From the NCBI GenBank assembly GCA_029379385.1, contig CM055614.1, forward strand, positions 19,263,994 through 19,327,993: a stretch of DNA of 64,000 nucleotides, given 5' to 3'. The DNA is from Quillaja saponaria. Lineage: Eukaryota > Streptophyta > Magnoliopsida > Fabales > Quillajaceae. This document shows positions 45,301 to 60,300 of this stretch, piece by piece (within the stretch, counting starts at the first letter, position 1; each line of letters opens with the position of its first letter). Under the pieces are notes generated by a model. The model was not told the origin of the DNA and made no database searches. It was given only the letters and a program-made list of their open reading frames with translations. The translations under genes and the position numbers were made by a program.

Positions 45301-48300
45301 AAAAAATTTCCACAACTTTGAGCATGACACAGCTAAAAGGTAAGACATGTTTTCTCTAGACAACTTCAAGATGAAGATTAAGATTCTTGGTTTCCAAATT
45401 TAGCAAGCCTACTGCTGAGACCTATTTCTGAGGAAATGCAAATCAATATATTTTCACTTTACCATTGGTCGACTAGGAGTTCCTTACCATAGTAGGTGAC
45501 CATCACAAGTTCATGGAGGGTTTCTTCCCCAAGATGCAATGTAGGTATGAGGAGTTAGTTTGTAGATCAGAAGAGCAACTTTGCCACTATTTCTAAAAAT
45601 AATTATTTGACACAAGAAGTAAGCAAGGCTTAATTTTTTAAGTTCATAGGTCACATCGTGACTTTCATATAAATACAAGCGACTCTCATATCATTCCAAA
45701 AAAAATAAAAAATAAAAATAAAATAGAGAGGATGTCAGACAAAGACTAGAAAACCTTATTCTTAAGACCAAAGTAGGAAAAGCAGATACAGGGGGCAAAA
45801 AAGAAATGCTTCACTGAAATTGAGAGTACTGCGAAGATGAGATGGGAGCAAACTCATAAGCTGAAAACAGAGAGCAGCAGAAGACAAAAACATCCTGAAA
45901 GGAAAAAAACAGAACTGAAAAACACCTCTTATATTTAATGCTTTCACATCAAAGATCATTGGACCCATTCCTTGTCTCTCTAGCTGCCCACCTGGCTCGC
46001 TTTAGAACAAAAATGCCAGGTTCCTATCATTTATATCTCAACAACTACCAAACAACTAATCCAGTTTATCAGAACGCCCAAGGCAATGAAAGTTTAATAT
46101 CAAATGCAAAACAGATTCAACTTATACAAGTTTAACACCTCCACACCCCCATGAGGAAAAAGTAAAAACAAAAGCAGGAGATAGTGTAGAAAACAGTAGA
46201 AAGAAAGGAAACTTTACCCTCCACGTTTTGCTTTTCTCAGATAGAATCTCCATGCCTTGCTCCAACTCTTCAATCGGACTTCTTAGCGATATGGTGCAGG
46301 CATCTACGTAGCCTCCAGCTTCTTCTATTGACTCCAACAATATATCCAGTTCCCTGGTCATCTCATTACTCTGGGGTGGGAAAAAGAAAAGATAAAAACA
46401 AAAATTAGAGCACAGAAAGGGGAAAGTAAGATTTACATACAAACATCCAACAAGGAAAAAGGACTGTTGATCATGAAAAAAACAAGGAAAGGGATTGGAA
46501 CATCACAGAATGATGCCCAACCTAGATCATCACACGTTATCTAGAATGAGAAGAAAAAAACAATCACTTGGACTTCACCTGTAAATAGAGTAGAACATAT
46601 ACCTGCACACATACATATATGTATGTGCATGCCTACGTACTTGTTAAAGTATACATAGAGATGACCCGACTTCAAATAACTCAAACTTTAGAAAAATTAT
46701 GAAAGCATAAGAGAATTATTACATTGCCAAATTGTTTCGGTAACTTTGGCTCAGTATTCAGCATCGCTGACATGGGTGGAGTTTTATTATGCTCCTTGAA
46801 AGGATGAAACTTATGAACGGAGGACTTCTCCACAGTAATAATCTCCTGTGCCGACATTTGTGAGCTACGAAGAGAAGGTAGTGATTCAACATTTCCTGAT
46901 CCCAATGAAGCTCTCTGTCCCACACTCTGAACTGGTCTACTGGTAACATCAACTGTAGTTAATGTACCAATCTTGTCCTTGCCAGCAAATGGCTTTCCAA
47001 AAACACTTCCTGCACCATAAGCATTTGTGGCACCAAAACTATTGGTAGCATTTTCATAGCTTCCCTGAACCCAACTTGAAGGTGAAGTTGAAGATGAAGG
47101 TTTTGCATTAGAATCTTGACGAAATGAAAAAGTTCCACCAGACCATGAATGAGGAGCAGCAGTCTGTGAGCCACTTGATCCATTCTCCACAGGGGACTCC
47201 TTAATCATGTCACTACTTGTTTGTAAATTGTTATGACTTGTATGACAAACAGTAGAAGGATGGCACTTTTACTCCAAAAGAGCCAGGGCTAGATGCAAGT
47301 TCCTCAGTCTTCTGAATTTCTATCTTGCTAGTGTGTTTAGCAATAAAATCAGGTTGTTCTAATGGAGAAGCCTCTGAAGAAAAAAGCCCTAAGTTTGTAC
47401 GCTCAGAAGCAGAGAGTTTCTGACCATCTCTCTCTTGATTTGGCTTTGCAATTGTAGCTATCGGCTGTACATCAGCTTTCATTGGCTGTAAATTTGCAAA
47501 TGATTCCACTTTCCAATTTCTAGGAATATCTTTTTTATGAGATATTTGATAATGATCAGGAGTACGAGCAGGCTCAGACATCAAAGTCTCATTAAACTTG
47601 GAAGCCTGCTTATCATTTTTCTTAGAAGTTTCACTATCCCTGCAAGGGAAAGTCTCCTTTTTGTCCAAATCCTTGAGCTTCGGTCCCAAAGAAATCTGTT
47701 CCAACTCTTGTTTCTCCAACTCAGGCAAAAAAGTGGGTGGATCTTCCAAAGGGAACTCTAGAGAAGTATCCTCTTCCTCATTAGTACAAGCAGAAATTAC
47801 TTCCAAGGGGACTTTAGTTCCTGCAATGCTATAGAAAATCTCAATTCAACATCTCACTTTCAATTATGCAAGGAATAATTAAATATTATCAGGTTATGTA
47901 GAAATGCCAAAAAGCAAGTTCCTATATGGCAGTTAATAATCAAATGATGCTTGCGTGGAGATAGGAAATAAAATAAAAGGAATTACCTGGCAACATGGAA
48001 CATAATGAGTCTTCCCTCTAGTGTAAGACACAAAAGAATGCAATGCGGTGAGACTTCGGTCCTGTCCTCCACTCCACATTGAACACTAACTTTTTGATAG
48101 ATAGAAACTCTATCAATGCAAAGTCCCAAGACCACATTATCATCCCCGTTTTCTGAAACAAAAGCCACATACCCAAAATTAAACAATATAACAACAATGT
48201 CCAAGAATATCCCTATATCAGCTTAATCCAACACAAAGCATGATGAGCTTGTGAAGAATAAGCTGTTAAATTAAAATACTTATATAAAACTCAAATGATG

Positions 48301-51300
48301 TCATTCAAGTCCTTAACTATGATTTATGATGAAAAAGCTATTAATTCTTCTGCACAACTGCAGATAGCCAGATATAAGCCTAAACCTCATCATTTTGAAC
48401 TTTATTATTCTATAAAATGGAAGGACAGAACCAACAGAAAAGAATAAATACATTAATATAAACAAAACCAAGATGGAAACATGGTCCTCAAGTCCCTTGA
48501 CCTTTTAATGGCTATAAAGAGTGAATTTATAACATCCTAAATATACAGAGGCAATTTCTTGTTGCATCCCCCAATAAACAACATATGGACGCAGCATAAG
48601 ATACAAACGAGAGAATGTTAGATCAGTTACTTGCGAAAAATAAAGAACATGATGACAAGAAAAATAAATAAGAAAAGAGAAAAAAGTGTCAATCCATTTG
48701 CACCATAGGCCTAGTTAGCAAAGCCATGACTTTTAAAATTTGGAATGGCAGAAAAGAAGTTGAAATATTATTAGAAATATGTCCTGCGAAAGTTCCTTCA
48801 GAGTGCAGACAGAACTGAGAATTACTACAAACTAGACAAACTCTGAAGGTCTAAAACGACAGAGTTAGATATTAGACACAACTTGTATAATTATTATCTT
48901 CTATATAGTTACTTCATAAAAATTGTTTTTAAGAGTAAAAAAGAAAGAATTATGGAATTGGAAAGCTCACGAAATACTATAGCCTCCTCTTCTATTTATA
49001 TTAAAGAGAGACAACATAATAAGACAAAAATACCCCTTAACCTAATGACACACTTAAGCTAGACCTAAATATGATAGCCGTAACACTCATTCGTAGTAGT
49101 ACTCTTCAACAAAAATGAGAGTTATATTTCCTTACAACAATGATATAAATAAAACAACTACAATGAGAACACTTTTAGGTATAGTCTTTCTCATGTTTGC
49201 CATCAGATTCTCTAAATAGTAGGTGCCATGTGTACCATTTAAAACAGATATTGAAATAAAAACACAGCCAGACAGTTTTTTTACCAATATTTAGTCTACA
49301 ACTCCTTCCCCAACTAGTAGGACACATGTCTACTATTTTTTTTAACGTTCCTAGCACCCACATTATTTTATCCTCCTCCTTTAAGAAAATGACAAAACAG
49401 ACCGTAAATGTATGAGATAAAGCATGGAAGTTTAGAAAGCAACTGCCATCAGAAAAAAGAGAAATTACAAACAAAACTCCAAAATACGGAGCACCTAAAC
49501 TCTCTTAAAGGAAGCAACTTAAGAGAAGGATGGGCAAACAAACACCCATCAACGTTGTGAGGAACTTAGGTCAAATGCTATCACAGCTTACCAAAAGTGA
49601 CACAGCAGCCTGCTTCTTGAAGCAGCATCAGTCACAATATAATTATTTTTTAAAGTTATATAGGGATGCTTCTGCTTGAAAAAGCGAGAGCACCCTCCAA
49701 TACATGGCAAAGTATAGAAGTCAATTATTAGCACCTTGAAGCTCAATTCTTGGTAGCCAATTATCTCGTTCCATATCAATAACAGCAGCTTCACTCTTAT
49801 CATCACCTACAGACCAACCTAGCAACACTATATGCTGATCTGTATTCTTCCTGTGAGCAGTAATTGCAAGCTGCCTGTAATTAGAGGGCGCAAAAGCAAA
49901 ATTACGTATCAGTAATATTCAGAGACTATATAATAAGCAACCCACTCATTTTAGTACAGAGGTTGATACCCAAATGTAACGTATAACACTAACAGGACTA
50001 AATAAGCGCCAGGACCAAGCTGGCAACAGGTAAAAATACTAACTTTCAACAGAAGCATACCAACTTTTAAGAAAACCATTGGTAGCAATTCAAAAATCAT
50101 ATCTTTTCAAAGGAAAGCAGCGCTAAAATGTATAATTGGCTAGGCCAAATCTTTCCTTTGCACACCATGCAATTTTCTTTTCCTCGTAAAAAGAAATCCC
50201 AGATTCAGGAGAGATATAAAAACATGAATACTAATTTTTTATATGAATTAATCAAAGCAGAAATGGCATCAACAGTTACTTCGGTGCAAATATAGGGTAG
50301 AAGCTAAGTCATAGAAATGGATAAAGTAACACAATCCAGATAATACAAAATGTTTTGCGCACATGCTTGCAATAATATAGGTGTAGAAACTCAATTTTCC
50401 GCCCTCAGGTCTAGAAGTTTTCAAAGGTTTTCCAAAAGTTTTCAAAAAAGGTTTCAAATAAATCCAATTTTTTGAAATACTTTAAAGTGTTTTAAAAATG
50501 TTTTGAAACAAGTTTTTTATAAAAGGGGGTTTAAAAGTGGTTTTGGACCTGCAAGGCTTCCGTAATCGCACTTTCAGGAAAATCCTGTAGGGCACTTGGC
50601 AGTGCCACGGAGCTTGGGCTTAGACCTTTAGACCATTTTGAGTGTTGGGGCTCGGGTTTTGGCCTAAATCTAATCTTTTATAATTCGTTTAAGCTATCTT
50701 TGATCCACATTTAACCCCATACTGACTTCTAAATCAATTGAAACTCCTAAACTCGAATTCGACGGGTCAATTTCAGCCCTTAATCAAATCCCAAGTTTTT
50801 CTATAAAGAGGCACCTCGACTTGATATGACAAGTACATACTAGTGTAAACTAGAGTGAGCTCCTAACACAAATAGTTCTCTTTTTGCTCTCTAGATTTGA
50901 GAAATCTAGCAGATCAATGAAGTGATATTAAGTTTCTCCATAACATCCATTCTTTTTAACAAAATTTCAATACGTTTTTCAAGCAAAACACTTGTATTTT
51001 CTCCAAGAACATAATAGTGAATTTCGATCTCTTCAGTGAGGATGTAGACTAAATTGAGCCAAACCTCGATATATCTTGTGCTCTTTCTTTTGTTTGTTTT
51101 CATTTTTCAGTTCTAGATCTCATCTTATTCTTGCCTTTGTTTAACAGATTTTAGGTTTCTTTAATTATACTAGTTGTTTAATTATGACTCCTTGATCATG
51201 TCTAACTCAATAGGCATTGGTTCAGGATCATAATTAAGTCCTTAACTTGGTTTAGGATTACTTTTCCTATTTTCTTATAAGTCCTTTATTGTTTAGGTTA

Positions 51301-54300
51301 GGGTTAAATTTCCAAAACAATATTTAACTGTTTAGTTATGTATTTAACTATTCAAAAAATTCTAGATTAACTTCATTATTTGCAGGTTAATCCTTTTACT
51401 TTCTTTTATTTGCATCTTAATCCTATTATTATTTATTTCTTTTAGCTCCTTCTTTACTAAAAAGTATGAGTTTTTTCAATTTATTTACTTGGTATTTCGT
51501 GAATAATTATCCATTGTCACATACATTTATGATGGAGAACGAAGAAATAGAATTTAAGAGTTATAATTTAATTGTATTTAAATTATGTAATATTAGAATT
51601 TGGGATAAAATTAGTAGTATTTTAGTATAATTAGAGTTAGGAGTTATTAGTTTTGTTTTATTAGGACTCTAGTTTTATCTTTATGCTAGTAGAGTTTAAT
51701 TTTTATGAGCACTTTATATTATTAGGGTTTTTTTTTTTATTAGGACTCTAGGTATTTATCTTTTAGGATTTCTTGGGAGTCTATATAATGACCCCTAGTT
51801 TTACATTGTTATAAAGCTTTTGGTGAATTTATAAAAATTATCCCTTTTCAAGTGTCCCTTCTAATTGTCCTTTTCAAGTAAAATACTTGTTGGTGCTGCA
51901 CTAACAGGTATTTTAAATAGAAGGGGACAACCAAAAGGGACAATTTTTAAAAATTCATCAAAAGCTAAACAACAATGTAAAACTAGGAATTATATAAACT
52001 CCCTTAAAACCCTAAAAGATAAATACCTAGAGTCCTAATAAAGGAAAATCCTAATAACATAAAGATAAAGCTAAAGTCCTAATAAAACAAAACTAATAAC
52101 TCCTAACTCTAATTATACTAAAATACTATTAATTTTATCCTTAATTCTAATATTACATAATTCAAAATGGACAATTTTTATAGTAGAAATTAGGATTAAA
52201 TGTTTGATGCACCCTATGTGTTAGGGCAAAGTGGGCATTGGTGACAACCTCTCATTCTTCTAAAGTAGTCCCCGAACCTAGCTTTGAATGTAGTTTAGTT
52301 GTAAAGCTTTTTATCTTTTAACTAAAAAGTAGTAAATTGTATTTAGGACCAATATCTTTTTCTAGAATCCTTGTATTTAGGAAAAATGACATTTATGTTA
52401 TTATTTTCGTCCTAGATAAAGGGTGCTTCAGCATAGGTGGGGACTCATTTTGTAAGCGTTCTTAGCTAGGGGGTGCTTTAACAAAAGTATCCATCAAAGA
52501 ATGGGATATGCCAACCCTTGTGGACCCTCTGGATATTCCGTGGTTCAAAATAGGCAATAATAGCAACAAAAAACAAAATTAGCTTACATCACATGAATAC
52601 AAGTTTTCTTGTTTGATGCGTCATCTATCGAACATGTTAAATACAGTATAAGGAACATTGTACTGTTCAAAGAAACAACTACTTCAATTTCAATGAAAGC
52701 ATGGGCCAGAACTAAAGTTCATATAAATGGATTGATTAAAATTGGCTGGATTGTACAAAGCTCCTGATACAATCATGTTAACAATGACTCTTACAAAGTT
52801 GGCATGTGCTTCAAATTAAAAACAGAAAACTAAACAAGTGAAAAAGTAATAAACAACTTGCAACAAGAAGCCATGGGGGAAGAGGGACAGCAACATTGAT
52901 AGATAGAGAGTAACTAACAACTTATACCATTGTTTAACAGGTGAAAAAGTAACTTTGATCAAGAAATCTTTTTTTTGGGTGGGGGGGGGGGGGGGGTAGG
53001 GGGCAGGGGACAGAGATGGGCAGAGAGAGTAACAACTTTACCATTGTTCTAAGTAGGTCAAGAATAGGTGCGGTCCACTTCCGAAGGGCACAATATCATC
53101 AATCAGTCCTGAATATAAATCATAGAAGGATTGGACAACGAGCTTAGGTGAAGCCTACAAGGAAGAAATCCAAATTTGATGGTCAATGTGATAATAGTAT
53201 ATACTTCAAAGAAGAAGTTTCAATTAGGTCCCTCACACTCCAATATGAGCATTACAAACTCCAAATCATGTATTCATTGACAATGTTTAGTTAAGAACAA
53301 CAAGGAAAGAAAAAAAATAAAATAAAAAAAAAAAACCTTATTCACTATTCAAATGTGGTAGGCTACAAAACTAGTTGTATCTTTAACTTCAATTTCCTTT
53401 CATCAATTCTATCTATGGATGCAGGTTTGTATGAAACCTTTTGAACCTATGGCTTTCTCTATTACTTCTACCAATGTTTTTTCTTATGTTCCTTGACTTC
53501 TTTTTTCCTAATTTGAATTTCTCATACTTCAATATGGGACATATGCTTCTTTATGTCATACATGTCTAAACTATCTCAATCGTTTCCCCCCTGTTTTACC
53601 AATTGAAATACATTCAACATGATATTTTCATTTCCTATCCTATGGTTCCTCATTTTTGACATATTCACCTCAACATTCTCATCTCAGCAACATTCATTTT
53701 AAGAGATGTTTCCTAACCAACCACTAGTCACTGTCAGAAAGCATAACAGGATGTGCACCCGTCCAATAAAATTTAGACGTTTAGCATCAAAAAATTTCTT
53801 TAATCACATAAAATTCATGATGCTGTTCCCATTTCATCTATCCAGCCATAAATCGATGAGAAACGTCTTCAGTTTTGCCATTGTCCCTATTGCCAATTTT
53901 AATTGAGAGCTACATGAAAATTGCAATTCCACTATCCAAAGTAACTTGTAGGCACTAAAGTCAATCTTCCAGCTTCTCATTATTTATGAATATATCAACA
54001 GAAAAGAAACAAAATGCAGATATGCATAGCAAACTCAATATATTGATGAATAAATGGTAGAGGCAGGAATCTTTAACTGACATCAGTAATTCGACCAGTT
54101 CTGTTTCTGATAACTTGGAGAAGGTAATTTTCCTCGGTGCCATCTGCAGTAAGCTTGAAGCATCCAAGTACAATGCAATCAGGCCGTACCCACTTGATAG
54201 AATCCACTAAGGCAATTGATCAAGAAAGTCTTCAGATTTAGAGATATATAATGCAAAATAGAAGATAAAAATCTTAAATTTTAAAGAAAATGAATTTCAT

Positions 54301-57300
54301 AATCAAGCAATACTGTATTAAGATGTGGAATCATGAGGCAGAAAGGTTGAGGTATACAAGGACCAAATACAAAAACAACCAAAGTAAATATGTACTAAAT
54401 TTGATCAAAATAAAAGTTCCTAATATAAAGTGAATCCTGTTTAAACAAATTCTACTGAAATCCCTGCTGCAAATTTTGCACCCCAATACACTTAATAATA
54501 TATTTACTACTTGAAGCTAACCTTCTACAAACTAGAGAGAAGAGTCCAAAAGAAAAGGAGACAAAAAGAGAGAGCCATGAAAGGATAATAAAGGCCACTA
54601 GAAGTATTCAAGCATATTCCATAATCAATTTTCAATTCATTATCAAGTATCGAACTATATAATTTTCCTATAAATAGGCAACCTTCAAGCCTAAACTGTT
54701 AAGTGGTAACCCTGACTTAATCCCAAGCAATCCAAGAAAACCCTAATTGAACTTGTGATATACTCCACTACTATTTCAAACATAACAAAATTAAATCCTA
54801 AAATCCTTACTACATATAGTGAAACCCTACCATCTAAGTCCAGATCCCTCATAACAATTCTCACGAATAGCATCATCATATTCCTCATCATTCTCCTATG
54901 GTTGAAGAAAACTCTAACTTGAGTTTTTAGTGCGAAAATATTAGAATTTCCAATCCTACAACTCATTGGGATTTAAAGTGTAGGAGGAAACAACGCAGCC
55001 AAGAGATATATGATACTTTACATAACTTTGTGGAAATGAGTTGATAAAAAATGCAATATTATAAGAAGATAGTGTTGTGCTCAATGCAAGCACAAATTCA
55101 ATGGTTGCCACCTTTACCTTCATATATGTTGACTTAACTCTATTTGATCTCAACTCTCAACATGTTTTCCTTTAGATTCTTCAACTGCAATCTCATATAT
55201 TATCCACAGGTTCCTTGGATGAAGCCAATTATTTCCTCAAGATCCTCAATCTATACCCATTTCAACATTAGCCACTTAATTTCCTTACATTCTTTGAGTG
55301 CAATGTGAAAGGCTGCTTTCATCGGACTCCATAACTTCACGAGTTACACCGCTCTGAACTCTTTAGAGTGCAAGAGCTTTATTTATAGGCCCCGTTACTT
55401 TTCCCTACCAGGACTGTTAAAACAGAAGCAAGAATAGGATGAATCTAGAACTAAAAAATGAAAACAAGTAAAAGAAAGAACACAAGATGTATCGAGATTC
55501 GGATCAATCTAGCCTGTGAAAGGAGAGATTGAAATTCAGTATTCTATCCTTGGAGAAAATACAAGTGTTTAACTAAAAAACTTTGAAAAAACCTATCGCT
55601 CTCGGGTCATAATTATCCAACAGGTCGCACCGCGAAACTTTGACCCAACTGCAGATAAGACAAATATAACAAGGACTATGACTTACATATTACTTGACGT
55701 ATGACATATATAGACAATGCTACATGACTTCATGGTAGGATCAAGTTTTCGAAGTATTGATTTAAGGGTTAGGGTTAGTTGGAAAGGGATCTAGGGTTGA
55801 AAATATGAAGAAAAGAAGTTTAAGGGATATTTTTTGAACAGTAAGTGAATAGTAGCAAAAGAAAAGGAGAGAAGAAAAGAGGAGAGGAGAAAGATAATAC
55901 ACAAGGGTCGCTTGAACTCAAACACTCAATAATCTCATATCACAACTCAATGAACCTTCTCAATACACTATCTGTTTTTATAGACTCCAAAGAACTATGT
56001 TTCCTATTAGAAAGAGCTCAAATAAAAAAAATTAAACAACTTAAGCATACTAAGTAACTTGCAAAAAAGAAAAGACACCAAGGACTCAACAATACCTATT
56101 AATATAAAAGCCTAAAACATATTTCAAAATGATAAACCAAGCAAGAAATTTTTTGAAATTACAGATAACCCCTGCTTAAGTAACCAAATAACTCTTGAAC
56201 TCAAATTAAAACTGGTTTGTCTTTGCACTTCTAGTAAGATGATCTTGTAAGTCCCCAAAAATGGAGTTTCATATTCCAGGTTTAGTAGTCATTGGAGCCT
56301 CAATTCTCCTCTGCATCAGAGTGGGACATCAATATGATTTACTATAACATATTCTAGGAATGGACAAATGTAGTATTTTACTATGAGAATGGGCAGTGAC
56401 GAAAACAAAGAGAAACACTTATTTTGCAAAATGACACATATAAAACCCTAAAATGATGTGGAAGAAAAACAACAAAAGAATAATTAAAAAACATTGCATA
56501 TTCTTTTAGAAAGCTCAACTTACAATCTAATAGTTAAAATAGTTTTTTTCAAATATCTCTTGATTCGTCAATCAAATCAACTTGGGAATTCCTTGAAAGT
56601 ACACTCTCCGCAGTTCTAAGACATTCTTAAGCATCAATCAATGGTGAACAGGAACTGGACGTTTTGATAGAAGTTGAACGTGAAATAGATCAGGCAGCCC
56701 AACTACATTGCTTCCTTCTTCCAAGTCCCCTGCTCAATTTTTACACTCTCTCTCACTTATTTCATTTTTTTTGGGCAGCGACATCACCATTAACTACAAA
56801 CGAAGAAAATTGATGCAGCACCAATAGGTATTTTAATCTAAGGGACAATCAAAAGGTCGATGTATATCATGTATTTAATTTATCAAAATCTAAATAACAA
56901 TGTAAAACTAGGGGTCATTATATAGATTCCCTTAAAACCCTAATGGAATAAAAGATAAATACTTAAGAGTCCTAATAAAAGGAAACCCTACTAACATAAA
57001 GATAAAGCTAGAGTCCTAATAAAAACAAAACTAATAACTACTAATTATACTAAAATATTACTAATTTTATCTCTAATTCTAATATTACATGATTGAAATA
57101 GAATTAAATTATAAATCCTAAATTCTATTTTTTTGTTCTCCATCAAAAATACATTTAACACTTTAAATTATTTCAGCTAACCTGTTTTACACACTTCCCT
57201 TATACTATTTGATGTTGTGTATGCGTGTCATGAAACAGATGATATGGCTTTTCAAAAACATATCAGAAATTTTCTTTCTCCCACCCCTGAAGAAAAAGAA

Positions 57301-60300
57301 TGCTCACTCTGCAACTGTATCAATAGGAACACCATAATCTAACTAATGGGCCTTTAACTAAATGAACTTTATAGTTTATCCCATGAAAAAGAAACAGAAT
57401 AACAAAAAATTAAAAACCAAATATTTAAGGATGGATTTGATTGATTAACTTGAAATGTTAGTTAGCTTAGCATTTGAGCTAAAGAAAGAACATCAAATGG
57501 CATCAGCAAGGGCAGATTATTTGGTCTGGGAACATCAAATTTACAGTTTGTAGTTCCAAGAAATAGTTTCACTTCATCTTCTTAGTTTTTTAATAAAGAG
57601 AAAAAAGTATAAGGATGGAGAAAAAGACATCCTCCTAAAGAAACAAACGAAGAAATACAAAAAAACATCAAGATAATACAAAAGCACTCGCCAATCACAC
57701 TGCATGTCAGATAAAAATCCTGAAAACCGCTGCGTTGATCTCCAAAAGGAAAATCTTATCATAAATAAGATGAAGCAAAAGTTAAGCATCAAGAAAAATC
57801 CAGCATTGCTATACAATCAAATTCCCCAAATCACTACAGAAAAAAATAAATAAAAAAAAATCCTCAACGCCATAAACATTTAACATCCTAATTCTCCATA
57901 AAATCTCAAAAAAGAATTTGCAATACATCATATAAAGAACCTGGACAAGGCCACAAAACCCCAAAATCTTGAACCGTCTAGCCCAAAGAGACCAAGCCTC
58001 GGAACAGTGTACAAAATGGTGCCCATGAGTATCATTGCTCTAAAATCACATCACCCATATGTCTGGGGACAAAGCCTAAAGTCTCCTTGCCTACAGAAAA
58101 ATATATGTATTGACTCTATTATGAATTGCAGTCCAAACGAAAGTCTTGTCCTAAATGGTACCTTATCCATCCAAACAAATTTGTTCAAGGAGCATAGGGA
58201 AAACTAGGAGAAAAAACAAGGAAGCTCTAACCCCAAGACTCTTAAGGACCAAACTCATGAATTTGGAACATTAGAGAAATAACATGAATCTCCAACAAAA
58301 CAGCAAGCTCACAAGCCTCCTTTTCATTCAAATTCTAAAGACATGAAATTCCCAAAAAGACAATGTATACATAACAAAAAAATAAATAAATAAAAAGAAA
58401 TTAGAGACCATCTTTTATTTCTGAACAACCCAAACTATCAGCTGCCCCACCCCCCGCCGAAAAAAAAATGGAAGAAAAAGAAGAAGATACATCCTCACCA
58501 TTAGATTTATTGTATGATGAAACACTTACTACTTAATGATGAAATAATTGCATTTAAAAAAAGTAAGGAAAAATATATTTGTAGATGGAATTGCACAAAA
58601 AGACAAGAAAATCCATGTTGCATACCTCTTACACTGCATTTCTCCTCAGAACCATCAGTCCATGACTTGAATGATAATAACACGGAAGACTTTTGCTTGA
58701 ATTTTGTGGAAAAAAAGCCAAGAACATTCTTTCTTGCCACAGCGATAAGTTTCCCTTGTACACTCCACTCAACTATAAAAGGCACAAATCAATAACAAGA
58801 AATGCAATGGGAAAAGAAGGATGATGGTAGAAGAAGCAGTAAGCTAGCTTGGCACACTGCTCCTCTTTATATGATGTTAGTGATTTGGCTTGAGGAATAA
58901 TTGTATCTTTATCAGTGAGGAGGTGTCTTCGGGTAAATTGAAGAAGACATTTTTACTTATGTGGTATCAATGGATGTCTATCCATCTCTCATTTTATTCT
59001 ATTGTGTCCCTCTCAGATATGTTAGATGGTTTAAATTGTAATTTGTAGCTTTTCTTGTGTACTATCTTTGGGTGGGGTGCATTTGTACCCGCCTTGTGTA
59101 CAAAGATTTTACCCTTATTTTCCTTTTAATAAAATCATAAAGCATAAAAAAAATTGGAAAAGCCTACGTGAAGGAAATTAGAATGTAAACTACATCCCTT
59201 TTTCTTTCATTTTCTTTATTCATTTGTTTCTGCTCCGTATTTTTTAAGTATAAACACCATTATGAAACCAAAGAGAAACTATGTTTCAGCCTTGAACCAG
59301 AAAACCAAATTTCAAACTAAGCTGGCTAAGGAAGTCTTTCAGAATCAAACTCATGGCAGTGAAGCAGCTAATGGTAAAAATCTAATGACTTAAAAACCAG
59401 ATGTCTTAGGTTGAGTTCTATCCTTATCCAAAGCGCATAGCGAGCATGAGCAACTATAGGCTTTAGTATAAGCTCTAAGGTTGGAACACCATGGTGTACC
59501 TTTAAACCCACTGACGACTGCATGCATGCATGTATACTTATTCCAACTGGACAAGAGTACAAGACAGACAAGCAGCATTCAATGCCCCCCAGCCCCTCCC
59601 CCAAGAAAAAAAAAAAGGTAATGATAAGAATGGCTAGTGTAGTAATTACTGGAGTGAACAATCACAATAAACAAAGCCATTGGATACATATAGGCTCAAT
59701 TTCACATCAGTACACATCCAACTGACCGACTCTCACTGTATGCTAAGATTCAGAATCAGAATTAGAACATACCAGCATCAACATTGTCCATAACTTCTCC
59801 AAGAGTCGTATCAACCTCTCCACGATACAGCTTGCCAGAATCAGAGAGGACCACAAAAAGGTCTTCTGATTTCGTGTTCCATTGCATGTCCTTCACATAG
59901 CCTGATTCAGGGAGTGAACAATAAAACATTTTCTTTACTTCCTGCAAAATGGCAATAACAACCGCAAAAACAATAAATGAAAATTCATTTGATAAAATGT
60001 ATATCAAGCTTAAATATAATATCAACATGCAAATTATGAACATGAATCAGATCAAGAATCATCTCAATTGAATTTTCCAGATGAATGTGGACAATAGTTC
60101 ACTCCACATTTTACACACTCTCCTGGTGAGTGACAAGGGAGTGTGGAGCACAAACTTGTCCAGCAGCGAAATAAAACACCATAAGGCATTTAAGAAGAGA
60201 TAACAAGAGCCTTTGAGGACAGTTATACAAAAAGTAAATATTGAGGGTCACTTTAAGTTAACAAGTGCAAACAAAATCTCATTATTCTTACACAAAGTAT

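Noticed and set aside
53706..53906. Open frame in NUP214 intron 5
   Set aside because: It lies wholly within an intron whose flanking exons join in phase, and no domain is recognisable.
58514..58795. 93-codon plus-strand open frame
   Set aside because: Antisense to NUP214 exon 4, which is supported by splice sites and family similarity.
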